A stretch of 49,495 bases of DNA, taken from assembly GCA_001970955.1 (NCBI GenBank), contig MPUH01000501.1:1-49495 (forward strand), in the 5' to 3' direction. Below the pieces are notes generated by a model. That model was not told the origin of the DNA. It was given only the letters and a program-made list of their open reading frames with translations, and searched no databases. Position numbers and translations under genes: made by a program. This document shows, one piece after another, positions 7,881 to 16,466 of the stretch (its first letter is position 1; every line of letters begins with the position of its first letter). Origin of the DNA: Stentor coeruleus. Taxonomy: Eukaryota > Ciliophora > Heterotrichea > Heterotrichida > Stentoridae.

Positions 7881-9524
7881 TTAATTCGCAGTTTCTTCAA
7901 TAAACTCCCTAATCTGCACTTCTAAGGATTTCTGCACTGACTTCACTTCTTTTTCAACCGACTTCTGCTGCATAAGTACCTTTTTCATCCCCGATCTACC
8001 AATTTTCTTAATACTAGGATTATTCGCCCTCTCTTGTGCTTTTGCTATCCTAATATTATCATCTTTTTCCTTTTTCAACTGCGCCTGTTCCCTAACAAAC
8101 TCCCTTCTTTCAGTTTCTTTTTCCTGTTCAAGTTTATTAATTTTTTCTTCCATAGCATATCTTAAAAATTTCACATCATTCAATAATGAGTTGATTTTAT
8201 TTTCTATAATCTTCAACATTTCTATAGGTTGTAATCCTGAATCATTTTCAAATCCCATTGACGCATAACATTTACCTATCTCATCTCTTAAGTTTTGAGC
8301 TGATTTATTAGATTCTTTTTTGTTTTCTATAGAAGATATCCTTCTAGTCATCATGCTAAGTTTTTCTCGATTAAGATTTAAGCTTTTAGAAAGCATATCT
8401 TTTTCTCGTCTTGTTTCTTCGATTTTTTTTTCATTTTTCACTTTGAAATAGTCGAGTTCTGATTTGGCAACTTCTAAAGTATGGTCCATTTCTTGTATAA
8501 GTTCAATAAGGAATAAATTGTTATCTTCAAGTTCTTTTAGGATTGTGGATAGTTGATCAGGGTCAGTGAAATACATTTTTTGATCATCTTCGGAGTATAC
8601 ATCAATAATCCCTCTGACAACAAGTTCATCGAATTTTTTTTCTAAGTTTCTGCTTTTAGTCAAAGACTTATTCCTAGGTTTTTTTCCTGATATACTCGAT
8701 GCACTTTCCCTTGAATCTATTTCAAGATCATTTAAAGATTCATATGAGTCTTCTAAGCTTTGCTTTTGGACCCACTCATTTTTCAATTGTTGGTATTTGT
8801 ATTGCAATGCTGATTTTTGTCTGTTAAGATAATCTGGAGGTGTAAGTCTATCTAGAAACTCTTTATGTTTTTTTAAACTTTCTAATAGTTCTTCGTTCCT
8901 TGATATCTCTGCTGTAATTCCAGCTTTTCTTTGTTCCAACTGTTTGATTTCTGTTTCTTTTTCTTTTTTAGCTTGAGTTTCCTGATTAGCCCTGTTTATA
9001 GCTTCTTCTTTAGTCCGTTTGTTTTTATCAATATGCTCTGTAAAGCGTGTATAGTCATTGCTAAGCATTTCCTCACTACGTTTTAAAGCTGATTCTTTAT
9101 TTGAAATCCGCTTGCGGATTTTTTCTCGTTCATCTTTGAGTATTCTGTATTTCATCTCAACACGAAATATCTCTTTTTTTTGCTCAACATAATCACGAAT
9201 GTTTTCTGTTTTTTGATTTTGTGGGAGTTTTGACCTTTGGCTTACAATTTCTAATGCTGCAGTTATAAGATTTCTTTCTTTAGGTCTTACGAATTGTTGA
9301 TATTGAATTTCTTCTATTGGTTTAACTTGGAAATCAGTTTCATTAGGACGTTTGAGTTGTCCTTTTGTACAAGCTGTTTGTTTATCCCAAATTCTCATAT
9401 CTTTAAGCTTTTCTTTGACTTCCTGCTTTTGAAGACGCTCAGCTTCACGGGTTATGAAAACCTCTTCATCGGTTGGCAAACGAAATGGGCTTTGGAAATC
9501 GTGTATATCAGGATGGCTTGACAT
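7881..9524 (-). CDS. CFAP100: CFAP100-type axonemal coiled-coil protein (DUF4200)
   Basis: 547 residues. The N-terminus (SPFRLPTDEEVFITREAERL) followed by KDMRIWDKQT resembles CFAP100/FAP100. Residues 110-230 match DUF4200: YVEQKKEIFRVEMKYRILKD, SEEMLSNDYTRFTEHIDKN, and ending in KHKEFLDRLTP. The rest is coiled coil (about 310-530). In Chlamydomonas FAP100 pairs with FAP73 as the MIA complex on the doublet microtubules and controls inner-arm dynein. The related CCDC42/CFAP73 family shares the domain, so the exact paralogue is less certain than the family. The start ATG gives the expected N-terminal motif. Confidence 0.75.
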   Translation of the reverse strand: MSSHPDIHDFQSPFRLPTDEEVFITREAERLQKQEVKEKLKDMRIWDKQTACTKGQLKRPNETDFQVKPIEEIQYQQFVRPKERNLITAALEIVSQRSKLPQNQKTENIRDYVEQKKEIFRVEMKYRILKDEREKIRKRISNKESALKRSEEMLSNDYTRFTEHIDKNKRTKEEAINRANQETQAKKEKETEIKQLEQRKAGITAEISRNEELLESLKKHKEFLDRLTPPDYLNRQKSALQYKYQQLKNEWVQKQSLEDSYESLNDLEIDSRESASSISGKKPRNKSLTKSRNLEKKFDELVVRGIIDVYSEDDQKMYFTDPDQLSTILKELEDNNLFLIELIQEMDHTLEVAKSELDYFKVKNEKKIEETRREKDMLSKSLNLNREKLSMMTRRISSIENKKESNKSAQNLRDEIGKCYASMGFENDSGLQPIEMLKIIENKINSLLNDVKFLRYAMEEKINKLEQEKETERREFVREQAQLKKEKDDNIRIAKAQERANNPSIKKIGRSGMKKVLMQQKSVEKEVKSVQKSLEVQIREFIEETAN

Positions 9525-9991
9525 TGATAAAATATTATTAAAAAATTTAGCTGGCTTATTAAGGGTTTTTTTGACGGAATAGATTTGAATAGTATGTTTT
9601 AGGAGTATAAAAGCTTTGAATAAAAAGAATTTTGTGTTAAAATATTTGTCATTAAATGTTATACAATTGATGAAGTATCGTAAATCGAGAAATTATTTAA
9701 GATTAAGTTTATTGTTTTTTTTTCATTAGCCTTTAAGTTAACTTATTTTCGGTAAAATAATCTCATATAAAAAAAGATACCATTAATTACATTCTATACC
9801 CGTAATAATTATTTTAGCTTATTTTTGATATCTTAAAAATATTTTATTTATTATCTTAAACTTATTAGAAAACTATAAACAATAGATTCATTACTATAAA
9901 AATCCACAAACACTTAGTATTTAGTATACCCTTCCTATTATTTTATCCTTAAAAATCAATATAATTCTCATAACTTTAACTTAATATTCAA
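9525..9991. other. Intergenic region
   Basis: Nothing recognisable as a gene. The half next to 9525 is G-rich on plus (5' flank of the minus-strand CFAP100 gene) and the half next to 9991 is C-rich on plus (3' flank of the minus-strand gene that ends at 9992). Confidence 0.45.
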
Positions 9992-10393
9992 TTAAACATC
10001 TCTACTATTTCTACCTATCATCTCACTATCATCTTCTAACTTTTTTCCCATCTCTCTTTGTGATTTAAGGTCTTTTACTTTTTGCTGATCTGAATTATCA
10101 ATATCAGAAAGCTTTGATTTTAGATTTTTTTTCGTGAAATATTCCCCGAAAGACTTATTTTTACCTTTTTCCCTCTTTTGCGTTATAATGACCTGCAGTT
10201 TGATCTTTTTAGTTAAAGCCAAATAGTCAGCGTTGATTTTTTCAAATTGCCTCCTTGTTTCAATCCCAGGGCTATTTTGCTTTCTTGGGGAAGGTTCTCT
10301 GTTAATAATACGCTTTTTATATACCCTGTGCATATATTCTTGGTGCCATTTAGGAAAATTAGAATACGGATCTTCAGCACTACTTTTATTCAT
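9992..10393 (-). CDS. Small hydrophilic protein, unassigned
   Basis: 133 residues, basic and very polar. The N-terminal third (EDPYSNFPKWHQEYMHRVYK) is aromatic-rich and looks like a short conserved motif; the middle is helical (RRQFEKINADYLALTKKIKL) and the tail is Lys/Asp-rich. It has a good ATG and gene-like codon use with C-rich sense-strand 5' flank. No family is recognised. Size and composition would fit a small axonemal or basal-body protein, but that is only a guess from the neighbours. Confidence 0.55.
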   Translation of the reverse strand: MNKSSAEDPYSNFPKWHQEYMHRVYKKRIINREPSPRKQNSPGIETRRQFEKINADYLALTKKIKLQVIITQKREKGKNKSFGEYFTKKNLKSKLSDIDNSDQQKVKDLKSQREMGKKLEDDSEMIGRNSRDV

Positions 10394-11504
10394 TTATATA
10401 AAATAAAAATTTTGTGTATATTATTAGGTTTATATGAAAAAAAAATAGCTTGAAATAATACTATAAAAAAATAAAGTGTCAAGCGAAATTATTGCCCTGA
10501 CAAATTTATTTTATGTATTTTGCATGTTTTATAATGATGACTATGTTCTAGATGTATAAGCGGAGTTTTAAGATTAGCTTATCAAGAGGATATTTAAGTG
10601 ATGAAAAACTAAAATATTAATTGTTGTATGCATTGTGCTTTCTCTTATTATAGAAGTATTTAAAATTTTTGTATTGCTTATGAGATATTCACTATTTTGA
10701 TAATTTAAATTAAGTATAGATAGTATTTTATTGAGAATATTAACAAAGGCTGGGCAATAGTCAAGCGATAATTCCTAACTAATACTAATTTCATAGAAAA
10801 TGGGAGATTTTTATTATAAATAAAAAAGTTTGTGGTTCAGATTTTCGATTTTTATAATATAATGCACTGGGAGATTTTTATTATAAATAAAAAAGTTTGT
10901 GGTTCAGATTTTCGATTTTTATAATATAATGCACTTTTTTATAATAATCCATGCTTCTATTTTATATACAATTTAAGAATTCTGTTGTATTTACTGTGTG
11001 GTAGAGATAAAACTGGTTTATACTTGAAGATTGGAATTAAACGGGAATACGATTTTTTACTATTTTATTTCCTTTTATATTAGAAGTTGGGATTAATATT
11101 CAAACCTTAAATAGATTTATGTCAGTACAGTAGATTATAATACTATAAAAACAATCTAAATTTACTATAAATTTAAACTCCATCTAAATTATTAAAAATT
11201 AAATTCTATCCTAAATCTCTTCTTATAACAACTCTTAGACCAATATGCACACTACTCCAACTAAAATCCATTATTTGTGCTATAAAATTAATAAAAAATC
11301 TCTAATTCTTTATTATAACTAAAAAAAAAACATCAATTTTTTATTTAAAACTAACAGAAAGCCTCATTACCCATAATTTTAAAAATACAATATCCTTCTT
11401 CCAATACCAAAATAAATCCTATTCAATTCTGAAGCCATCTCTATCGCTTATAATAATATTCCAATACTTATAAAAATATTTAAAATGTAGAATATAATTA
11501 ATAT
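10394..11504. other. Long intergenic region
   Basis: Between a minus-strand and a plus-strand gene. No coding frame is convincing. The plus strand is G/T-rich up to about 11100 and C/A-rich from about 11150 to 11504, again matching the transcription-linked skew. It contains a perfect 67-bp tandem duplication at 10801-10934. Confidence 0.5.
10801..10934. repeat. Perfect 67-bp tandem duplication
   Basis: Copy 1 is 10801-10867 and copy 2 is 10868-10934, identical and directly adjacent. Each starts TGGGAGATTTTTATT and ends AATATAATGCAC. No N separates them. It may be a real recent duplication or another unmerged contig overlap of the kind seen at the N positions. Confidence 0.9.
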
Positions 11505-12679
11505 ATGCAAGAAACTAATGCGTATGCATATAAAGATAATTTTAATGATAAGTCAGCTACTGGCACCCTATCAAAATCGCCACCTTCAGACAAGTTCAGC
11601 ATATTAATCGATGAAAACTCATCTTTGAAATACAAAATAGCCCAAATCAAAGAAGAACTAATTTTTTTTAAAAACCCAAAGATAAAATCCTTAATAAACG
11701 AGTATCTAACTACAAAAAATACTTACGATAAAGTTCCTGACTATGGGACTATTGGAAGATTAATAGATGAAGTTAAGCAAAAAGAAGCCAAAGTTCAAAT
11801 TTTGACTAAAAAAGTAACCCAAGTTAATACCGAAATTACAGAAAATGACAAAAAGATAATCAAAACTGTGAACCATAATGAAAATGACTCAGACAGTATG
11901 GTATATGATCATAATTTGCTAAATAAAATAATTGAAGATAATCGGAAGAAAAAATCTGATATGGATGTAGCTTTGGAAAATTATAATAAAAATGTTGCTA
12001 AAGAACAGAAAAAGAAAATAAAGCTTGCCAGTCTAGAAAGGATTTATAAGAGTTGTAATAAGGATGATAGTGAGGATATAAAAATAAAAACGCAGAAGAT
12101 AGAGATGAAACTAAATCTATTGAATAAAGAGAAACTGATTCAATTGATTAAAGAGAAACTCGATCAAGTGAATAAAGAGAAAATGAATCTATTGAATAAA
12201 GAGATTGAGAATAAGAATTTAACTAAAATTAAAAACAATTTGAGATATAAGGATTTTATATGGAAATAGGGTTAAATGCAAAAATTAAAAGGATGCAAAA
12301 AGACTATCAAAGAAAAATAGCTTTAAAAGATAAAGAGCTGCTGAATATGACAAAAAATATAAAAGAATTATCAGAAATTTTAAATATACAAAAGGCATTG
12401 AAAATTTCGGACATGAATAGGAAAAAAGTTATATCTAAGCATCTTAGATCAATTTCAGACGTTGGAAAAATAGTTATTGAAAATTGTAATGGATACCCGA
12501 TGCATCCTCATTATTTAAATTCAATTTCCCCACAATTTAGGATACCTTTCTTTAAAAAGATTCCGATAAGAAAAAATAACAAATTGCAGCCTATGCCTCT
12601 AGAAAAAACAAATAGAAATGCTGATTTGTCTGAATTAAAATCCTTTAAAAAGCATGCTGAAAAAACTCCAGTTTATTGA
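11505..12679 (+). CDS. Coiled-coil protein, frame broken once near 12251-12266
   Basis: The first frame (11505-12269, 254 residues) and the second (from 12251 to TGA at 12677-12679) together make one protein of about 390 residues. The frames overlap only in GGATTTTATATGGAAATAG, and one extra base in that stretch would join RYKDF to MEIGLNAKIK. No GT is found within 70 nt upstream, so an intron is unlikely. Residues 40-150 and 200-300 are coiled coil, with a short repeat of the form LNKEK(L/M) around 12115-12215. The tail is basic with a Pro-rich stretch. No family is recognised. A missing base in the assembly is the simplest explanation. Confidence 0.6.
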
Positions 12680-12845
12680 TAATTTTACGATTGAAATAAA
12701 GACAACTAATAAAAACAGAGAGTCTTATCAAAAAATCGAAAACTTTTATGTAAGAAGGATTGAATCCTAGTTTTTAAGTTAGTTAAAAATAATGTAGGGT
12801 ATAAACAAGACTATATATTATGACAAAGTTTGAATAACCCAAGAA

Positions 12846-12927
12846 GGCAATTTGCCCGAGTGGTTAAGGGGGCAGACTTAAGATCTGCTGGTGAATAGCC
12901 GCGTGGGTTCGATCCCCACAGTTGCCA
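12846..12927 (+). tRNA. tRNA-Leu (anticodon UAA)
   Basis: 82 nt with no intron. The acceptor stem GGCAATT pairs with AGTTGCC (one G.U), followed by a class II D-arm, an anticodon stem GCAGA/TCTGC with loop CTTAAGA (anticodon TAA), a long variable arm typical of Leu, and a T-arm GTGGGTTCGATCCCCAC. The D-arm and the T-arm supply the A and B boxes for RNA polymerase III. CCA is not encoded, as in eukaryotes. It reads the UUA codon, which is heavily used in this AT-rich genome. Confidence 0.96.
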
Positions 12928-12931
12928 TTTT
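12928..12931 (+). terminator. Pol III terminator after tRNA-Leu
   Basis: A TTTT run begins immediately after the discriminator base, with a longer T6 run at 12937-12942 as a backup. Confidence 0.75.
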
Positions 12932-13622
12932 CTTTCTTTTTTATATGGTAAATTTATATTTTTAATATCTTTACTAGTTATATTATATTATTTAGATCTT
13001 TGATTACTGGATTTTTTTAAGAGTTTTTTTTTATGATATGCAGCAAAATCGTAGCTGCTAGGGTATTTTGGACTTAATATTCAGTTACTAGATTATTATG
13101 ATTAAGACATATAGATTCTTAGCGGGAAAGCATAATAGTCTGTTATGACGTAAATGATAAAGGCGATAACTCAGATGAAGAACATAAAATGATAAAACTG
13201 ACTATGGATAGGGAATCTAAATAAAGATTCTTTGCAAAAGGCTCAGGGGGTAGATTTTACTCATTCCGTCCTATATAAATTTATTGGCTTATACTTGAAG
13301 ACTGTAATTATTTATATATACGTCTTTATTATAAAAAAAGCATTTTTTTCAGCTTCTGTTTATGATCATTGTACCAATCATATAACTTTTATATCTAATC
13401 AAAAATACAAAAACATCTAATTTTCTAGTTTATTTCTACCCAAACTCAAAATCTATTTCTTTCATACACTCTTACCATCCTCTCACATTATAAAATTTAA
13501 ATTCAAAATCTATCATCATATTCTTTTAATTTCCAACTTCTCCCAACAAGCAACAAAACAAAAAAACTTCCTCAAATCTTATAAATAAGTTACTACCATC
13601 CTCATTACCCCTAATTTATTTC
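12932..13622. other. Intergenic region between tRNA-Leu and a kinase remnant
   Basis: No supported gene. The plus strand is G/T-rich to about 13250 and C/A-rich from about 13430 to 13622. A 62-codon frame at 13232-13420 starts with no good context and is largely low-complexity Ile/Tyr, so it is not called. Confidence 0.45.
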
Positions 13623-14028
13623 ATGAAAAATAACTCGATTGAAAGAGAACTGATCCATAATGAAATCAAAATCTTAAAAAATTCTAAACCACAAAGGTAT
13701 CATCAAACTCAAAGACATTTTTTGTAACTCAGCCCATACTTTAAAAAAAGATATAAAAACTTTAAAACTTGCTGATTTCGGGTTATCAATATTTGATATT
13801 CCTGATAAAGTTTTATTGAAGCATGTGGGACTATTGGTTATAAAATATTTAAAATGTATGAGAAATTCGGATATCAGAATGAAGTTAATTTATGGAGTTT
13901 AATGGTTTTAACATATGCATTACTTCGTTACAAGCACAGGATTTTGTCAAGAAACTACTGAGAAAAAAAAAACAGTTAAAAGACTGAAAGCTCTGGAGAT
14001 TATTAAACATAAGTGGTTTAGTTGTTAA
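13623..14028 (+). pseudogene. Protein kinase pseudogene (CAMK-like)
   Basis: Fragments of a Ser/Thr kinase domain lie in order in three frames: SIERELIHNEIKIL (helix C region), GIIKLKDIFCNS (beta 4/5), TLKLADFGLSIFDIP (DFG), GTIGYKIFKMYEKFGYQNEV then NLWSLMVLTYALL (helix F region), QDFVKKLL, and TVKRLKALEIIKHKWFSC before a TAA. The catalytic HRDLK loop is absent: the frame jumps from beta 5 directly to just before DFG, implying an internal deletion of roughly 60 residues. With the deletion and at least three frameshifts it cannot encode an active kinase. The ending (ALEIIKHKWF) is typical of CAMK/CDPK-type kinases. Confidence 0.85.
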
Positions 14029-14243
14029 AATGATAAAGATAAGGGTAAAAAAAAACACAAAGATAATGTGATAATATAAAAGACTATAATTATTAAATAT
14101 TTTGTATAAATTAAAACTTTTTGACTTGAAATACAACTTTTATATAATAAAAATCCTTAAAATTACATGTTTTCCTTAATAATCTTATAGTTTTTATAAT
14201 TTAATTAGAAGTTTTTATATATAATTTTATAACATATAGAATA

Positions 14244-16355
14244 TCATTTATAGTAAGTATTCTTGTCTATTTTATTTGTTGGAGTTTTGAGGATTTCTGA
14301 GTTCCTTGGCTGAGCACTGAAGACTTTCGAACTAGAGTTATAAAACACATCACCTTTAAGACCATAAAAGTTGTTAGGATTAAAAGGCATCATATGCATT
14401 GATGATGATCGACTTTTAATTTCTGAATCAATTTGATCATAACTATACTGTATACCAATATCAGTCCCTGCCTGTATTGTCAAATTTGTGTTATTAGCTT
14501 TATCTTTCACTTCAATAATTTTCCCATCCCTTTTTACTTGTCTTTTATCACAATCTTCATCCAAACTTTCAAAAGTTTCGAAATTCCCTTTTGTCCCTGG
14601 CCCAACCGACTTTGTCTCTTCTTTTAATCCTTCAGATTTTTCATTTTCCTTAAGTAAACTTTCTTTTCTCATCAATTTATTATCCTTATTTTCAGTATCA
14701 TCTTTACTCAAAACCATCTCATCAACGTTATCTTTTTTCCCAGTCTTAGTTTTTTTAATAATCGGAGGTTTTTTACTTTTACTTTTCCTATTAACCCTTT
14801 TTAAATTATCTTCTTCAACCCCATGTTCGTTTTTTTCATGGTTTTTTTCTATAGTTTTTTCATGTCTTAATTCTCTATTATCATCTTTTATTGTAGTTTT
14901 TCTTCCAAGTCCCCATGTTGCTTCTTTTGGGTAGTGGACTTTTTTAGATTCTCTAAGTCCAGGGAAATTATTGATATCATTTTGAAGCTCATTTTCTTGT
15001 TGAAAAGAATTATTTGATGCATAATTCGAGATGGTTCCAGAATATTTTTTGTATAAAGTTTTTTGTGGTTCTAAAGCTGCTTTTTTATCTGTGATTGAAC
15101 CACCTCTTGGTCTACGATAATCAGATAAGATACTTGCCCTTCTATTCCCTTCAAAAGGAGTATATGGATTTAATTGCTCTTCTTGAGTTTTTTCAGTGAC
15201 TATAGATGGATCTTCAGATTTTGTATTTGAAGATATTTTGGTTTCGATTTTTTTTGGGACTTGGCTGAGCTTTTTGATTTTCACAGCTTGAGACTGAAGT
15301 TTCTCATCTTGGCTTAGAAGCTGTTTTGTTTTGATTTCTAAGTCTTTTGATACCTTTTCTTTTTCTGATGAGACAACTTGGAAGTCCTTTTTTAAAGTTG
15401 AAAGCTCTTTGATTGCGTTTTCAGCTTCTCTTTTGGAATTGAGCATTTCATAGAAAAGCTGATTTTTTTCTTGTTCCAGACGGTCAGCGTTTGAGGTTTT
15501 CACCGCGAGGTCTTCTTTCATTTTATCGTTTTGCATCTGAGCGCTTTGATAAGCGACGTTAGTTTTTTCAAACTTCAACTTTATCTCTTCATATTCATTT
15601 TCAGTAATACAAGGAATATGTGTTTGAACCCATCTATCCTCATACTTTGCATCTTTTCTAAGCATATTCAAAGCTGTTTTTGTTGCTGATTGAAGTATGA
15701 TTTGATAGTTTTTCCTAAACGCCTTAGCAATATCATTCGGATCTGGTGAGTCTAACTCAAATTCTTTCATCTCAGGAACAATTCTCGTTTGAGACATATC
15801 AGCATATATATCCTTAAGCATACTAACAACTCCAGAAGGCTTACAATCCATAAGTCTTTTACTTCTTAAACGCATTTCTCTAATTTCATGATCATCAGAC
15901 CCAAACATATCTTCAATTTCACTTTTAATCCTAAGTTCTTGATTCAATCTTATCCTCTCATTATCCATTAATTCACTTTTAAGTTTGCTTATTATCATAT
16001 TGAAGTTTTTTATATCTTCATACAAAGATTTGATTTCATCATCTTTGTGTTGGATTTTCTGAGTCCAAATTTCTTGGATTGTTTCAAAAACATTGAAAAT
16101 GCCTTTTGTCAAGCGGGTTATATTTGTAGCTATATCTGGTGTATCTTTTTGTAATAAAGGTAAAATATCGCTACAACAGTTTTTCCAATAAGTGATTTTA
16201 TTTACAATAGACTCAGTAGAAGTTTTACAACGGAGTTCACAGCTTTCAATACGTTCGGTTATTTCCCATTGAGATGGAGCAGTACTTGGCCTTTGACAGT
16301 CTTGAGAGGAATAAACCATACGAGATCTTGGAGATGAGCGAACTGATATTTTCAT
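14244..16355 (-). CDS. Large coiled-coil protein, unassigned
   Basis: 703 residues, ending in TGA. Residues 30-160 and 265-370 are predicted coiled coil by composition and heptad-like spacing (MKEDLAVKTSNADRLEQEKN). Between them is a more conserved-looking helical block (PDPNDIAKAFRKNYQIILQS and following). From about 380 the protein is disordered and highly charged, with Lys-rich basic runs (RKSKSKKPPIIKKTKTGKK) and Ser-rich segments. No enzymatic motif is present. Its neighbours are coiled-coil and ciliary genes, so a cytoskeletal or basal-body role is plausible but unproven. It is divergent from the CCDC180 gene, with 111 bp between the start codons. Confidence 0.75.
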   Translation of the reverse strand: MKISVRSSPRSRMVYSSQDCQRPSTAPSQWEITERIESCELRCKTSTESIVNKITYWKNCCSDILPLLQKDTPDIATNITRLTKGIFNVFETIQEIWTQKIQHKDDEIKSLYEDIKNFNMIISKLKSELMDNERIRLNQELRIKSEIEDMFGSDDHEIREMRLRSKRLMDCKPSGVVSMLKDIYADMSQTRIVPEMKEFELDSPDPNDIAKAFRKNYQIILQSATKTALNMLRKDAKYEDRWVQTHIPCITENEYEEIKLKFEKTNVAYQSAQMQNDKMKEDLAVKTSNADRLEQEKNQLFYEMLNSKREAENAIKELSTLKKDFQVVSSEKEKVSKDLEIKTKQLLSQDEKLQSQAVKIKKLSQVPKKIETKISSNTKSEDPSIVTEKTQEEQLNPYTPFEGNRRASILSDYRRPRGGSITDKKAALEPQKTLYKKYSGTISNYASNNSFQQENELQNDINNFPGLRESKKVHYPKEATWGLGRKTTIKDDNRELRHEKTIEKNHEKNEHGVEEDNLKRVNRKSKSKKPPIIKKTKTGKKDNVDEMVLSKDDTENKDNKLMRKESLLKENEKSEGLKEETKSVGPGTKGNFETFESLDEDCDKRQVKRDGKIIEVKDKANNTNLTIQAGTDIGIQYSYDQIDSEIKSRSSSMHMMPFNPNNFYGLKGDVFYNSSSKVFSAQPRNSEILKTPTNKIDKNTYYK

Positions 16356-16466
16356 ATTGAGGAAAATTGATTATAATTTATAGGTTTTAGTATATAAGGA
16401 TAGATTTTCTTATGGGTATATGAATTAATTGGCTATAAATCATATTATAACTCAGCAGTTATTAAT

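Noticed and set aside
12054..12069. 16-nt GT-AG segment GTAATAAGGATGATAG as an intron
   Set aside because: Removing it creates an immediate stop; the region is open and coding as it stands.
12264..12269. Euplotes-type +1 frameshift at AAA-TAG
   Set aside because: The continuing frame is -1 (+2), not +1, and a missing T is simpler.
11018..13310. Similar 22-mers (TTATACTTGAAG with GGAATTA or TGTAATTA) at 11018 and 13289
   Set aside because: Only one pair with two mismatches in AT-rich intergenic DNA; no structure or further copies to support an element.
13232..13420. 62-codon plus-strand open frame after the tRNA
   Set aside because: No conserved pattern, AT-driven Ile/Tyr composition, and no gene-like flanks.
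14488..14934. 148-codon plus-strand frame inside the 703-residue coiled-coil gene
   Set aside because: Antisense shadow of the charged C-terminal region; the product is Ser/Phe/Leu repeats.
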